A stretch of 64,000 nucleotides of DNA from Actinomycetota bacterium (GCA_014360685.1 JACIXB010000011.1:409803-473802), one strand, 5' to 3'. Counted from the stretch's first letter, positions 39,174-49,960 are shown. Notes: generated by a model from the sequence alone, not told the origin. A program made the numbers and translations.

Positions 39174-40220
39174 GTGGAGATGTTGGTGAAGGGGAGAAGC
39201 AAGGTCCCGCCTCCTTTGGCCGGCGGCTTATTTGCCATATTATTCCTCCTATGCCTTTCTCTCTTGGCCGCTTCCTGTTCCCGGAGCGCCGGGGGTTCCC
39301 GCCGTGTGCTGGTAGTGGGGTTCCGCGAAGGTTCCACGGAGGAAGAGCGCAATTCCCTTCTGGATTACGGTTGTCGGAGGATCGGTTCCGAGTTGGGATT
39401 GGAGGCGGAGCTCTTCATCCCCGGAACTTCGGAGGATTTGGGCGTCCTCCCGGAAGGGGAAAACTCATCCCGGTGGATGATCGTGAGCTGCGGGGAGACG
39501 CCGGAGGATAGCTTAGCCTTGGCGGCCGCTCAGGATCGGCCGTCGCACCTGGTTTACCTCGACTTCCCCGGAGCCTCAGTCCCCACCGCGGAAGGGGAAG
39601 CCGCCTACATCCGTTACCGGGTGGAAGAAGGGGCTTACCTGTGCGGGTTTCTCTCCGGGAGGTTGACGGTGAGCGCGGAGCACCCCCTCACCAATCGCCT
39701 GCCGGTGGTGGCCTTTATCGGCTGCGCCTCCGACCCGCGGACCTCCCGGTATCAACAGGGATTCTTGCGCGGAGTTCAAGCCGCCTACCCGCAGGCAAGC
39801 CTGCTTTCCTACCTGGTGGGCGGATGCGGCGATGAGGAACAGGCCCGTGCCTTCGCCCAGGAGGCGGCGAAAAAGGGGGCGGACATAATATTCTGCACCC
39901 CGGGAGACTTCCATGCCGGGGTTCTCCGGGCTGCCGAATCCCTGGACTTCCTGGTCATCCTCTCGGGCGGCGACCACTACCGGGAATCCCCCTCCCACGT
40001 GCTGACCTCCCTCGTGCTGCGCGACGACAACGCCCTTTTCCGGGCGGCGGACCTGGCCTTCAGGGATGGATTGGAGCCGGGTCTCCGGGAATGGGGGGTT
40101 AGGGAGGGGATATGGTCGTTGGCCCCGTTCCGGGACCATGACGTCTATATCCGCCGGGATCTCAAGGAAGCGCTGGCCGCCGAGGAAGTGAAGGTCTCGG
40201 GAATGGATTTAACTCCCTGA
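39174..40220 (+). CDS. BMP/PnrA-like substrate-binding lipoprotein
   Basis: Lipobox LLAASCSRS; YLCGFLSGRLT, VAFIGCASDPRTSRYQQGFLRGVQAAYP, GADIIFCTPGDFHAGVL. Confidence 0.65.
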   Translation: MEMLVKGRSKVPPPLAGGLFAILFLLCLSLLAASCSRSAGGSRRVLVVGFREGSTEEERNSLLDYGCRRIGSELGLEAELFIPGTSEDLGVLPEGENSSRWMIVSCGETPEDSLALAAAQDRPSHLVYLDFPGASVPTAEGEAAYIRYRVEEGAYLCGFLSGRLTVSAEHPLTNRLPVVAFIGCASDPRTSRYQQGFLRGVQAAYPQASLLSYLVGGCGDEEQARAFAQEAAKKGADIIFCTPGDFHAGVLRAAESLDFLVILSGGDHYRESPSHVLTSLVLRDDNALFRAADLAFRDGLEPGLREWGVREGIWSLAPFRDHDVYIRRDLKEALAAEEVKVSGMDLTP

Positions 40221-40488
40221 AAAGGAAACCCCGCGTTCCGGGGCGGATCGCGCCCCCGGGGAGAGATGTCCATGGCCTCCCGTGAACACGGCCGAGCAAG
40301 GGGGAAGGCCCACTCCCATCCGATACCTTGGTGCCGCGTCTCGCCTCCTGGGTCAAGCCCTCGTCATGCCGGTAGGAACACCGTCCTTGGGGTATAATTA
40401 GAGGGTCGATGCGGTTATCGCCGGGAAAGGGGACCGTGCCCAAAACGACGAAGTCCCTCCACCGGCTTGAAAACCCGGTGACGGTTGG

Positions 40489-40974
40489 TTGACGCGCGAA
40501 GGACTGGCGAAAGGGGTCTTTCAGGTGGCAGGGCCATTCCGTGACGACGACGATTTCGACGAAGTTTTGGTCATGCGCGCGGAGATGGAGCGCTTCTTCA
40601 GCCACCTCCCGCGCTGGAAGAAGCCCTCCGCGGTTTTCGAGAAGGCCTGGAAGCCCCTGTGCGACGTCCATGAGTGTCCCGAACATTTCATCGTCCTCAT
40701 GGACCTGGCCGGCGTGGATGAGAACGAGGTGGAAGTCACCCTCCACGGGCGGGTGCTCAACATCCGGGGGCGGCGCAACCCCATTCGCCCCGCCGGGGTG
40801 AAGAACACCTATCTATTGGAGGTAAACTACGGCCATTTCGAGAGGACCTTCGAGCTGCCGGCGGATATTGACTCCGAGGGAACCCGCGCCGTTTACAGGA
40901 GGGGTTTCCTGGAGATCTATCTTCCCAAGCGCCGTGGGCGGAACCCGCGAAACGTGGACATCAGCGAGGAATGA
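40489..40974 (+). CDS. Hsp20/alpha-crystallin family protein
   Basis: PLCDVHECPEHFIVLMDLAGVDENEVEVTLHGRVLNIRGRR; exact start uncertain. Confidence 0.85.
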   Translation: MTREGLAKGVFQVAGPFRDDDDFDEVLVMRAEMERFFSHLPRWKKPSAVFEKAWKPLCDVHECPEHFIVLMDLAGVDENEVEVTLHGRVLNIRGRRNPIRPAGVKNTYLLEVNYGHFERTFELPADIDSEGTRAVYRRGFLEIYLPKRRGRNPRNVDISEE

Positions 40975-41018
40975 AGCGGGCGTTTCTTGAAGGGATGACT
41001 TGAGAAGGAGGTAGCGCT

Positions 41019-43589
41019 TTGCCGAATGGCGATTTCCCCATGGGGATGACCGAACCATATATACCCGAGGTACTTCCCGTGCTCCCCCTCAAGGACACGG
41101 TGATCTACCCCCACATCATCATGCCCCTGCTCATCACCAGGGAGGAATACGTAAAGCTCATCGACGAGGCCCTGACCGCCGACCGCCTGGTGGCGGCCAT
41201 GGCCGCCAGGGAGGAGGCGGAGACCCCGGGGCCGGAGCAGATCTACCACATGGGCACGGCGGCGGCCATCATCCGCATGCTCAAACTCCCGGACGGTTCC
41301 ATGCAGCTCTTCGTGCAGGGGGTCCAGAGGATACGCATCGTGGATTTCGTGCAGACCCATCCCTACATGAAGGCGCGGGTGGAAAAGGTACGCGAGGTGG
41401 TGGAGAAGTCCGTGGAGGTGGAGGGCCTGGCCCGCAACATACTGGCCCAGTTCAAAAAGATCGTCTCCATGGCCCCTTACCTGCCCAACGAGATCTTCAT
41501 CGCCGCCATGAACATCTCCGAGCCCAACAACCTGGCCGACTTCATCGCCTCCAACATCAACATCACCCTGGAGGAGAAGCAGGAGCTGCTTGAGGCGGTG
41601 AACGTCAGGGAGAGGCTGGAAAAACTCACCTTCTACCTCAACCGGGAGATAGAGATCCTGGAGATCGGGTCCAAGATCCAGTCCCAGGTGCAGACGGAGA
41701 TGTCCAAGAGCCAGCGGGAGTACTTCCTACGGGAGCAGCTCAAGGCCATCCAGAAGGAACTCGGCGAGGTCGACGAGCGGACCATGGAGATCAACGAGTT
41801 CCGGGAGAAGATAGAAAAGAGCGGCATGCCCGAGGAGGCGCGCAAGGAGGCGGAAAGGGAGCTGGACCGCCTGGCCAAGATGCCGGTTGCCGCTGCGGAG
41901 TACACCGTGGCCCGGACCTACCTGGAGTGGCTGACCAGCCTCCCCTGGAACGTGAGCACAGAGGACAACCTGGACATCGAGCGGGCGCGCAAGATCCTGG
42001 ACGAGGACCATTACGACCTGGACAAGGTTAAGGATCGCATCATCGAGTACCTGGCGGTGCGCAAGCTGAAGGAGGACATGAAGGGCCCCATCCTTTGTTT
42101 CGTGGGTCCACCGGGCGTGGGCAAGACCTCCCTGGGCCAGTCCATCGCCCGGGCCCTGGGCCGTAAGTTCGTGCGCGTCTCCCTGGGCGGCATGCACGAC
42201 GAGGCGGAGATAAGGGGACACCGCCGCACCTACATCGGGGCCCTGCCCGGGAGGATCATCCAGGGCATCCGCAAGGCGGGGTCCAACAACCCGGTTTTCA
42301 TGCTGGACGAGGTGGACAAGATCGGTATGGACTTCCGCGGCGACCCGGCGGCGGCCCTCCTGGAGGTGCTGGACCCGGAACAGAACTACTCCTTCTCCGA
42401 CCATTACCTCGACGTTCCCTTCGACCTCTCCAAGGTGATGTTCATAACCACCGCCAACACCGTGGTGCCCATACCGCCCGCCCTCCTGGACCGCATGGAG
42501 GTGCTGGAGCTGCCCGGCTATACCGAGGTGGAGAAGCTCCACATCGCCAAGGAACACCTCATCCCCCGCCAGCTGGAGGAGCACGGGCTGAAGAAGAACC
42601 AGTTGACCATCACCGACGAAGCCCTGAGGGCCATCATCCGCGGCTACACCCGGGAGGCCGGGGTGCGCAACCTGGAGCGCGAGATCGCCTCCATCTGCCG
42701 CAAGGTGGCCAAAGACATCGCGGTGGGCAAACGCAAGAGCAAGAAGGTCAGCAAGAAGGACCTCCACGAGCTCCTGGGACCGGTGCGCTTCCGCTTCGAG
42801 GTCCTGGAGGAGGAGGACGAGGTGGGGGTGGCCACCGGCCTGGCGTGGACGGAATCCGGGGGCGACGTCCTCTTCGTGGAGTGCCAGGTGATGCCGGGGA
42901 GCGGCGAGCTGGTCCTCACCGGGAAGCTGGGCGACGTGATGCAGGAGTCGGCCAAGGCGGCTCTCACCTACTGCCGCAGCGTGGCCGACCGCTACGGGGT
43001 GGACCCGGAGTTCTTCAAGAAGCACGACCTGCACATCCATGTCCCGGCGGGAGCCATTCCCAAGGACGGTCCCAGCGCCGGGGTGACCATGGCCACCGCC
43101 CTGATCTCCGCAGTGACCGGCCGCAAGGTGCACAAGGACGTGGGCATGACCGGGGAGATCACCCTGCGGGGCAAGGTGCTCCCCATCGGGGGACTCAAGG
43201 AGAAGGTCTTGGCCGCCCACCGTTCCGGGGTCAAGACGGTGGTCATCCCCGAAGAGAACCAGAAGTACCTGGAGGAGATCCCGGACTTCATCCGCAAGGA
43301 CCTCAAATTCGTGCCCGTCAAAAACATCGAGGAGGTCTTCAAGGTAGCCCTTTACCCCGACGGAAAGGCCCACAGTCGAGTCGGCGAGAAGGCTCCCGAG
43401 AAGGCCTCCCGGGAAGGCGGAGAGGAGAAGGCGGTGGCCAGGGGAGCCGATTCGGGAAAGGCCACGGCGCGCGGGAACTCCCCCTCCGTCAAAAGGACGG
43501 CGAAGAACGACCCCCCGGCGGGGAAAGAGGCCGGGAAGAACACTCAAGGGAAGAGGAATTCCCGGTCCGGGAACAAGGCCTCTGGATAG
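41019..43589 (+). CDS. lon: ATP-dependent protease Lon
   Basis: GPPGVGKTSLGQSIARALGRKFVRVSLGGMHDEAEIRGHRRTYIGALPGRI; catalytic KDGPSAGVTMATAL; TTG start behind AGGAGG. Confidence 0.95.
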   Translation: MPNGDFPMGMTEPYIPEVLPVLPLKDTVIYPHIIMPLLITREEYVKLIDEALTADRLVAAMAAREEAETPGPEQIYHMGTAAAIIRMLKLPDGSMQLFVQGVQRIRIVDFVQTHPYMKARVEKVREVVEKSVEVEGLARNILAQFKKIVSMAPYLPNEIFIAAMNISEPNNLADFIASNINITLEEKQELLEAVNVRERLEKLTFYLNREIEILEIGSKIQSQVQTEMSKSQREYFLREQLKAIQKELGEVDERTMEINEFREKIEKSGMPEEARKEAERELDRLAKMPVAAAEYTVARTYLEWLTSLPWNVSTEDNLDIERARKILDEDHYDLDKVKDRIIEYLAVRKLKEDMKGPILCFVGPPGVGKTSLGQSIARALGRKFVRVSLGGMHDEAEIRGHRRTYIGALPGRIIQGIRKAGSNNPVFMLDEVDKIGMDFRGDPAAALLEVLDPEQNYSFSDHYLDVPFDLSKVMFITTANTVVPIPPALLDRMEVLELPGYTEVEKLHIAKEHLIPRQLEEHGLKKNQLTITDEALRAIIRGYTREAGVRNLEREIASICRKVAKDIAVGKRKSKKVSKKDLHELLGPVRFRFEVLEEEDEVGVATGLAWTESGGDVLFVECQVMPGSGELVLTGKLGDVMQESAKAALTYCRSVADRYGVDPEFFKKHDLHIHVPAGAIPKDGPSAGVTMATALISAVTGRKVHKDVGMTGEITLRGKVLPIGGLKEKVLAAHRSGVKTVVIPEENQKYLEEIPDFIRKDLKFVPVKNIEEVFKVALYPDGKAHSRVGEKAPEKASREGGEEKAVARGADSGKATARGNSPSVKRTAKNDPPAGKEAGKNTQGKRNSRSGNKASG

Positions 43590-44054
43590 GATCTCCCCGG
43601 CTCGAAGGGTCCGCGAGTGTCGTCTCGAGGCGGGCCCGAACTCCTATGTAGCCCGAGGCGGCGAGCCCATGATGGATCGCGCGTAATGTGCCGGATCCCC
43701 GCGGGGACTGGCAGGTAACCTGTCCAAGCAAACTATGCAATAAGGATGTTTTCCCTGATCGCGGGTTGCCATAATCTACCTTCCCGGAAGAAAAATGGAA
43801 ATCCACGTCTGCCGCCTGCTGCGCGGGACTCCCGGACTAAATAGTGAGCCATCCCTTGCGCGGGGATGAGGTCTCGAGGATCCTTCGTCCCGAGAGCCGA
43901 TCGGCTGGTGGGGGTTTTCCACGCGGCGCTCGTATTTACGAGCCAACCATGTTTCAGGGTGGGGGGTCTCGGCGGCCACGCATATCTACCGTTTTTCCGA
44001 AACCTCGGAGCGAGGAGGATGCGGGGAGGTCGTGGCCGCGGTAGCGGCGGGGGG

Positions 44055-44522
44055 TCAGGGACTTTCCCCTTCCCGTAACCTCTTCAGGTCCGGGATCCAG
44101 GACTCTTCCGTCTCGCGCAGGGAGACCTTCCACCTGGAACCCACGCGCAGGCAGATATAGGAGACTTCCGCCTCTCCCTCTTCCCATCGGAAGCGGGCCG
44201 TCACCCGGGCTCGATCCCCGGACACCTCCACCGTGCTGGCCTCGAAGGAAACCCCCGAGCCGGCCAGGAAACCTTCGCCGCCGAGGTAATCGGTGAGGTC
44301 TCCCTCCACGGTCAACCCGGCGGCCTTCTTCTCCTCGCCGGACAGGCGGGCCCGTATGAAGTCGCGGACCGTGCCTTCCGGGGTGGAGGAGGTGCAACCG
44401 GCACAGAGCAAGGAAACCAGGAGGGCGAGGGCGAAGGCGGCCGATATCAACGGCCGGGACCTACCGCGTGCCGGGGTACCTCTCTCAAGCCCGAGTGCCG
44501 AGGTTACGCGACCGTGGGACAT
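44055..44522 (-). CDS. Small lipoprotein, unknown function
   Basis: Lipobox LVSLLCAGCTSS; VRDFIRARLSGEEKKAAGL. Confidence 0.65.
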   Translation of the reverse strand: MSHGRVTSALGLERGTPARGRSRPLISAAFALALLVSLLCAGCTSSTPEGTVRDFIRARLSGEEKKAAGLTVEGDLTDYLGGEGFLAGSGVSFEASTVEVSGDRARVTARFRWEEGEAEVSYICLRVGSRWKVSLRETEESWIPDLKRLREGESP

Positions 44523-44580
44523 GTTTCCACCATCACCTCTCGGTATCCACTATCGGCGGCGAACCTTTCCCCTCACCCCT

Positions 44581-45132
44581 TTAAAAGGCGTTGAAGAAGG
44601 CCTCCAGGTCGGATTCAAGTATATCCTCCAGGTCCCGGTTCAGGCCCTCTATCAACCAGGTCCCCTCCTTTCTCTGCAGGTAGAAGACCACGTCCGTACC
44701 CTTCAGGTCGTAGGCGGCAAGTGGCGGACCCTGCACGTCCCGCAAATACACGGTCACCTTCCCCTTCTGCAGGCTGGACTCCGCGAAATCCCCCTCCACG
44801 CGCGTCTTCCAGCCCAGGGAGGTGAATTCCAGGCGGTACTTGGACGCCAGCCCGGAAAGGCGATCCCGGATCCCGCCCACGTTCTCCGACCAGAGGACGC
44901 CCAGTTGCCCCTGGGGATCGACGTAGGCCATGGCTCCCTCGATGTCACCCTCCTCCAATTTGCGCACCGCCTCCTCAAGCGGCCTTTGGGCCGGAGGGGT
45001 GCGGAAGAGCTGCAGGAAGGCCATCGTTCCCGCCACCGCGGCCAGCAGGATCACGAACCCCCACTTTACGGCGTTTCCCGCCCTGTCTATCCTCCGCTCC
45101 CTCTCCTCCGGTCGGTTACCAGCCTCCACCAA
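44581..45132 (-). CDS. Membrane-anchored protein, unknown function
   Basis: Single TM FVILLAAVAGTMAFLQLF and extracytoplasmic domain. Confidence 0.6.
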   Translation of the reverse strand: MVEAGNRPEERERRIDRAGNAVKWGFVILLAAVAGTMAFLQLFRTPPAQRPLEEAVRKLEEGDIEGAMAYVDPQGQLGVLWSENVGGIRDRLSGLASKYRLEFTSLGWKTRVEGDFAESSLQKGKVTVYLRDVQGPPLAAYDLKGTDVVFYLQRKEGTWLIEGLNRDLEDILESDLEAFFNAF

Positions 45133-45780
45133 GGTCCCTCCTCAAAGGTTCGGGCATCCCCCGCCTTCCATCCAACGCTTCACGTCCCTCCCATCCTCCA
45201 TGTCCTCTTTCCGGTTCAGATCCTTCCCCCGCTGAGTTCAGATCCTTATCCTACCGGGTCCCTACCGGATCCAACCGAGATCCATCCCTCCGAAGGCCCG
45301 CATATTCACCGTTACGAGACTTGGCCGCCACCCCGACCCGATTTTGGTTCCTGGCCGGGATCCGCGAAGCAGGCCCGCCGGTTGGCCCGGTGAGCGCCGC
45401 CTTTCGTTGACGACATGTGACGGCTGGACTTTCTCCCATCCGATCTACCGATATATACATACATTATGGACCTGATCCCGCTCCAAGACCACGTGTATGG
45501 TACGCCTTCCCTTCCCGGTGCCCTCGGGCCTCCTTTCTTTTGGCCGGTGATGTCTTGCGCGCGCGGCCGTCGCGGGCACACGAGAATGTATGCCATGTGG
45601 GTTATTCGTTCTGCAGCCCGCTGGAGCTCCCTTGTCCGGCAAGAATCCCTCACTCCTTTTCCCTGAAAGGGGCCACGGGACCTCCTTCAACGACGGGAGA
45701 ACGGGGTATAGGATTAAGAGAGAAGTAAAAGGGAGATCAAGGAGAAGCCACATGTTCCGCGCTGGGTCGCGGTCGCGCGC

Positions 45781-46911
45781 GTGGAACGGGCAAGGTGGGT
45801 TCCGGAATTGACAAGGTCCACTGACGGAGAGAGGGCGGTAGAGGAGAAGACTTGCGCCCTGTGCGGCGCGAGCTCCCTTCTCGTCTCCGCCTTCCTGCGT
45901 CTGTGCCCCTCCTGCGCCCTGCGCGGGGGGCGGGAGGCGGAGGAGCTGACCAACGAGGCCCACCGGCGCGCCCGTGCCCCGTTCGGGCTCCCCGCGCTCC
46001 CGCCGCGTTCCGCCGGAGGCGTGCCCTGCCGACTTTGCGGGAATCGGTGCCGGATGGAAGAGGGAGAGAAAGGGTTCTGCGGCCTGCGCATGGCATATAA
46101 TGGTAAATTGACGCACCTTTCCGGCACCTCCCGCCAGGGCATCCTGGAATATTATTACGATCCCCTACCCACCAACTGCGTGGCCGATTGGGTGTGTGGC
46201 GGGAGCGCCGAGCGGGGAAAATTCAACCTGGCCGTTTTCCTGGGCGCCTGCTCCTTCGACTGCCTGTTCTGCCAGAACTCCCAGTATCGCTTCCTCACCG
46301 CCCGCCTGGCCCCGGCCTGCACGCCGCAGGAGCTGGCCCGGGCAGCCCACCGTGACACCGCCTGCATATGCTACTTCGGAGGAGACCCCTCTCCCCAGAT
46401 GCCCTTCGCCCTGCGGGCCTCCGAGCTGGCGCTGGAAAGGAAGGAGGGGAAGGTGCGCATCTGTTGGGAGACCAACGGGAGCATGCACCGGGGCCTCATC
46501 CGCCGCGCCCTGGACCTCTCCCTTGTAAGCGGGGGATGCGTGAAGTTCGACCTCAAGGCCCACACGCCCTCCCTGCACCGCGCCCTGTGCGGCGTGGACA
46601 ACGCGGCCACCCTGGATAATTTTGCCTACGCGGCCTCGCGCATACCGGAGCGCCCCGACCCTCCCCCGCTGGTGGCCAGCACCCTCCTGATCCCCGGCTA
46701 CGTGGAGGCGGAGGAGGTGGGGCGCATCGCTTCCTTCATCGCCTCCCTGGATCCGGGCATCCCCTATTCCCTCCTGGCCTTTCACCCCCAACACGCCATG
46801 CGGGACCTTCCGGTGACCTCCCGGCGACAGGCCGAGGAGTGCCTTGCCGCCGCCCGCGAGGCCGGCCTGACACGGTTGCACGTGGGAAACGTCCACCTGC
46901 TGCAGGGGTGA
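45781..46911 (+). CDS. Radical SAM protein, AmmeMemoRadiSam/PflA-like
   Basis: GACSFDCLFCQNSQYR CxxxCxxC motif; CRLCGNRCRMEEGEKGFCGLR; ICYFGGDPSPQ. Confidence 0.85.
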   Translation: MERARWVPELTRSTDGERAVEEKTCALCGASSLLVSAFLRLCPSCALRGGREAEELTNEAHRRARAPFGLPALPPRSAGGVPCRLCGNRCRMEEGEKGFCGLRMAYNGKLTHLSGTSRQGILEYYYDPLPTNCVADWVCGGSAERGKFNLAVFLGACSFDCLFCQNSQYRFLTARLAPACTPQELARAAHRDTACICYFGGDPSPQMPFALRASELALERKEGKVRICWETNGSMHRGLIRRALDLSLVSGGCVKFDLKAHTPSLHRALCGVDNAATLDNFAYAASRIPERPDPPPLVASTLLIPGYVEAEEVGRIASFIASLDPGIPYSLLAFHPQHAMRDLPVTSRRQAEECLAAAREAGLTRLHVGNVHLLQG

Positions 46912-47072
46912 CCGGGCCTGGTTATCGGAGTATGCCATCTTGCCCCTTATCGGTCGCTGCCGGGGAGTGGCATGCGTGTTTCGCGGCGGGCTGAGTAAGG
47001 GCAATACCGGGTGTCGGCGTCCACGTGTAAACTGTTATCGGAACGCTGGCGCCAAGCACCGGGAGAGGAAAT

Positions 47073-48041
47073 ATGAACGGGAGCCGGAGACCTTCAGGCT
47101 ACCGGGCGGGGACATATGCGCGCCGACCTTATAAGGCGGGCGGGAAGACCGGCAGGGGGAGGATGAGCAGGAAGCGGGCCTTCGCCCTCCTGCGCACCTT
47201 CATCATGTTGGTCGTCCTGGTGATCGTCGTCCTCGCCCTTACCCATGCCGGCCCCTTCAGCAGCGGTAGTTCCCAAGGGGAGAGCGAGGTAGCGGAGGAA
47301 GGGAACGGCGACGGGGCTTCCGGGGCCGGCGGCTCCGAGGCGGCGCGCCGTCCCAACCTTAAGGAGTCCAACCCCGAGCCCCCCACCATCGCCATCGTGG
47401 TGGACGACACGGGCTCGTCGTCGGATACCCTCGACCTGTGGCTGAAGATAGACGCCCCGCTCACCTTCGCCGTGTTTCCTTACTGCACCGACCTGCACTG
47501 GATGATAGAGAAGCTCTACGACCAGGGTTACGAGATAATGCTGCACATGCCCACGGAGAACAACCCTCCCGACAGCTACTCCGGTTACGGGCAACTCAAC
47601 GTGGGGATGACCCGCGAGGAGGCCTTCGCCGCCCTGGACAAGGCCCTGGCCAGCGTCCCCCACGCGGAGGGTATCAACAACCACCAGGGCGGAAAGGGAT
47701 GCAACGACCTTCAGCTGATGACCTACATGTGCGAGTGGGCCAAGGAGAGGGGTCTCTACGTGGTGGACAGCAACGCCTCCACCCACAGCATGGTCTCGGA
47801 GGCGGCGGTGAACCTGGGCATGCCGCGGCGGCGCAACCAGGTGTTCATCGACAACAAGAGGGACCCGGAGAGCCTGCGCGCCGCCATGCGCACTTTGGCG
47901 GACGTGGCGCGCGAGAAGGGGACGGCCATTGGGATCTGCCACTTCAATCATCCCAACGTGCCCAGGGTGGTGGGGGAGATGATCGAGGTCCTGCGCGCCG
48001 AGGGATTTCACTTCGCCTTCGTGCGCGACGTGAGCAACTGA
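47073..48041 (+). CDS. Divergent polysaccharide deacetylase (YibQ/DUF610-like)
   Basis: PTIAIVVDDTGSSSDTLDLWLKIDAPLTFAVFPYCTD, EIMLHMPTENN, GINNHQGGKGCNDLQLM; start may be 47163. Confidence 0.85.
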   Translation: MNGSRRPSGYRAGTYARRPYKAGGKTGRGRMSRKRAFALLRTFIMLVVLVIVVLALTHAGPFSSGSSQGESEVAEEGNGDGASGAGGSEAARRPNLKESNPEPPTIAIVVDDTGSSSDTLDLWLKIDAPLTFAVFPYCTDLHWMIEKLYDQGYEIMLHMPTENNPPDSYSGYGQLNVGMTREEAFAALDKALASVPHAEGINNHQGGKGCNDLQLMTYMCEWAKERGLYVVDSNASTHSMVSEAAVNLGMPRRRNQVFIDNKRDPESLRAAMRTLADVAREKGTAIGICHFNHPNVPRVVGEMIEVLRAEGFHFAFVRDVSN

Positions 48042-48083
48042 CCCGCAGCAAAGCGTTCATAACTCCCGCCGTGTCTTCTCGTT

Positions 48084-48119
48084 TTTCACTTCGCCTTCGT
48101 GCGCGACGTGAGCAACTGA
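48084..48119 (+). repeat. 36-bp exact duplicate of the 3' end of the deacetylase gene (48006-48041)
   Basis: TTTCACTTCGCCTTCGTGCGCGACGTGAGCAACTGA in both places. Confidence 0.92.
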
Positions 48120-48201
48120 GAGGTGCGCGAGCCCTCCCCCGCGCCGTCACCGGCACGGCACGGGCACGCCGGGGAGGGAGATCCGGGCGGTATTAACGAG
48201 G

Positions 48202-49020
48202 TCAGGCCTTGTCGCCTTTACCCCATTGTGGGGAGGCTCCGTCAGGTTTCCGGTTCCCCTCCGTATTCCGGCCGCTCCTCTCCCGGTGGAGGGGATAGAA
48301 ACCATAGGGGAGCTCCAGGCCGTGGGCTTTGAGCAGCTCCTCGTCGGAGAGGATGGAGAAGACGTCGCCGTCGGCCACCACCCGCCCCTGGTCCATGACC
48401 AACACCCGCTCGCAGTTCTCGAAGACGAAGGGCAGGTCGTGTGTGACCACGATCTTGGTGATCCTCATACCCTGGAGGAGTTCCGAAAGCTCCCGCCGGG
48501 CGCGGGGATCCAGGTTGCTGGAAGGCTCGTCCAGTACCAGGAGGTCCGGGTTCATGGACAGGACGGTGGCGATGGCGGCGCGCTTTTTCTGCCCGAAGCT
48601 CAGGTGAAACGCCGATTTCCTTTCCAGCCCCTTGAGACCCACCTCGCGCAGCGCCCGGTCCACCGCCTCCGCCACTTCCTCCCGGGACAGCCCCATGTTC
48701 AGGGGTCCGAAGGCCACGTCATCGAAGACGGTGGGGGAGAAGAGTTGGTCGTCGGGATCCTGGAAGACCAAGCCCACCCGGCGTCGGATCTCGCGCAGGT
48801 TTTCCCTGGCCACCGGGAGTCCGAAGATCTTCACCTCACCCCTCCCGGAGAGGATGCCGTTCAAGTGCAGGAGAAGGGTGGACTTTCCCGCGCCGTTCGG
48901 TCCCACGATGCCCACCGATTCACCCTCCTCCACCACGAGGTCAACGCCCCGCAGCGCCGGCGTCCCGTCCGGGTAGGCATAGAAGAGGTCTCTTACTTCC
49001 ACGGCCGGTCTGTGGTGCAT
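48202..49020 (-). CDS. cbiO: ECF transporter ATPase
   Basis: VGPNGAGKSTLLLHLNGIL, LSFGQKKRAAIATVLSMNPDLLVLDEPSSNLD. Confidence 0.92.
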   Translation of the reverse strand: MHHRPAVEVRDLFYAYPDGTPALRGVDLVVEEGESVGIVGPNGAGKSTLLLHLNGILSGRGEVKIFGLPVARENLREIRRRVGLVFQDPDDQLFSPTVFDDVAFGPLNMGLSREEVAEAVDRALREVGLKGLERKSAFHLSFGQKKRAAIATVLSMNPDLLVLDEPSSNLDPRARRELSELLQGMRITKIVVTHDLPFVFENCERVLVMDQGRVVADGDVFSILSDEELLKAHGLELPYGFYPLHRERSGRNTEGNRKPDGASPQWGKGDKA

Positions 49021-49204
49021 CTTGCGCTCTCCGTTCTCGCCGTCAAGCAGCCTTTTCTCCCGGGGGTTTTCTGCCGCTACAGCCCCTCAAGTTTCGGCTG
49101 CGGACCCTACGCCATGTTATTCCATTATATTCCAAGGCTCCTTCCCGTCCGGGCCGGCTGCGCCCTTTATCCGCTTGCGTGTACGAAACACCGGCTTCCT
49201 CCTT

Positions 49205-49960
49205 TCAGGCCAAAAGCCTGGCGGCCAGGGGGAAGAGGACCACCAGGGAAGTGAACCCGACCTCCGATATCCCCGGATGGTACAAGTACATGGTGCGCAC
49301 CCGTCCCCCGTAACCACGGGCCAGCATGGCGGCGTAGACCCTCTCCCCCCGCTCGTAGGAGCGCAGGAAGAGGGCGGCGATCATGTGACCTATTACCTTG
49401 GCCTGCCAGATCCACTTCCCGCTCCAGCCCCGGGAGTCGCGGGCCCTTTTCATGCGTTGCGCCTCGTCCACCAGGACGAAGATATAGCGGTAGGTGAAGC
49501 TGAGCAGGGAGGTGAGAAGGCGCGGGACCTTCATCCTCTCCATGCCCCGCAGCAGGTCGGGAAAGGGGGTGGTGGAGGAGAGGAGGATCACCGCCAGCAC
49601 GCTCACCGTGGACTTGGCGGCCACGTTCCACAAGACCATGAGGCCGTGCGCGGAGACTTTGACCGGCCCCAGGTTGTAGCTTCCGCCTCCCCGGCTGAAG
49701 AAGGGGACGAAGGCCGCCACCACCAGGATGAAGGGAAGCACGACGAGCAGTCGCTTGAGCACATGCTTCCAGGGCAGTCGGGAGAGAAGTACGAGTACCA
49801 CCTCCAATCCCAGGTAGGCGGCAAAAGCCGAGTAGAGGTTGGGAGGCGTGGTCACGCATACCACGACGAGGACCACGAAAGCCAGGAGCTTGGCCCGGGG
49901 GTCCAGGCGATGCACCGGGCTCTCCAGGTGGCTGTACTCGTCCAGGAAAGCATGCTTCAC
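49205..49960 (-). CDS. cbiQ: ECF transporter transmembrane component
   Basis: SPVHRLDPRAKLLAFVVLVVVCVTTPP; ARGYGGRVR near the C-terminus. Confidence 0.9.
   Translation of the reverse strand: MKHAFLDEYSHLESPVHRLDPRAKLLAFVVLVVVCVTTPPNLYSAFAAYLGLEVVLVLLSRLPWKHVLKRLLVVLPFILVVAAFVPFFSRGGGSYNLGPVKVSAHGLMVLWNVAAKSTVSVLAVILLSSTTPFPDLLRGMERMKVPRLLTSLLSFTYRYIFVLVDEAQRMKRARDSRGWSGKWIWQAKVIGHMIAALFLRSYERGERVYAAMLARGYGGRVRTMYLYHPGISEVGFTSLVVLFPLAARLLA

Noticed and set aside
41727-43547. 606-aa minus-strand ORF opposite lon
   Set aside because: Antisense shadow of a clearly coding lon gene; composition (H/G/L-rich) is typical of a complementary frame.
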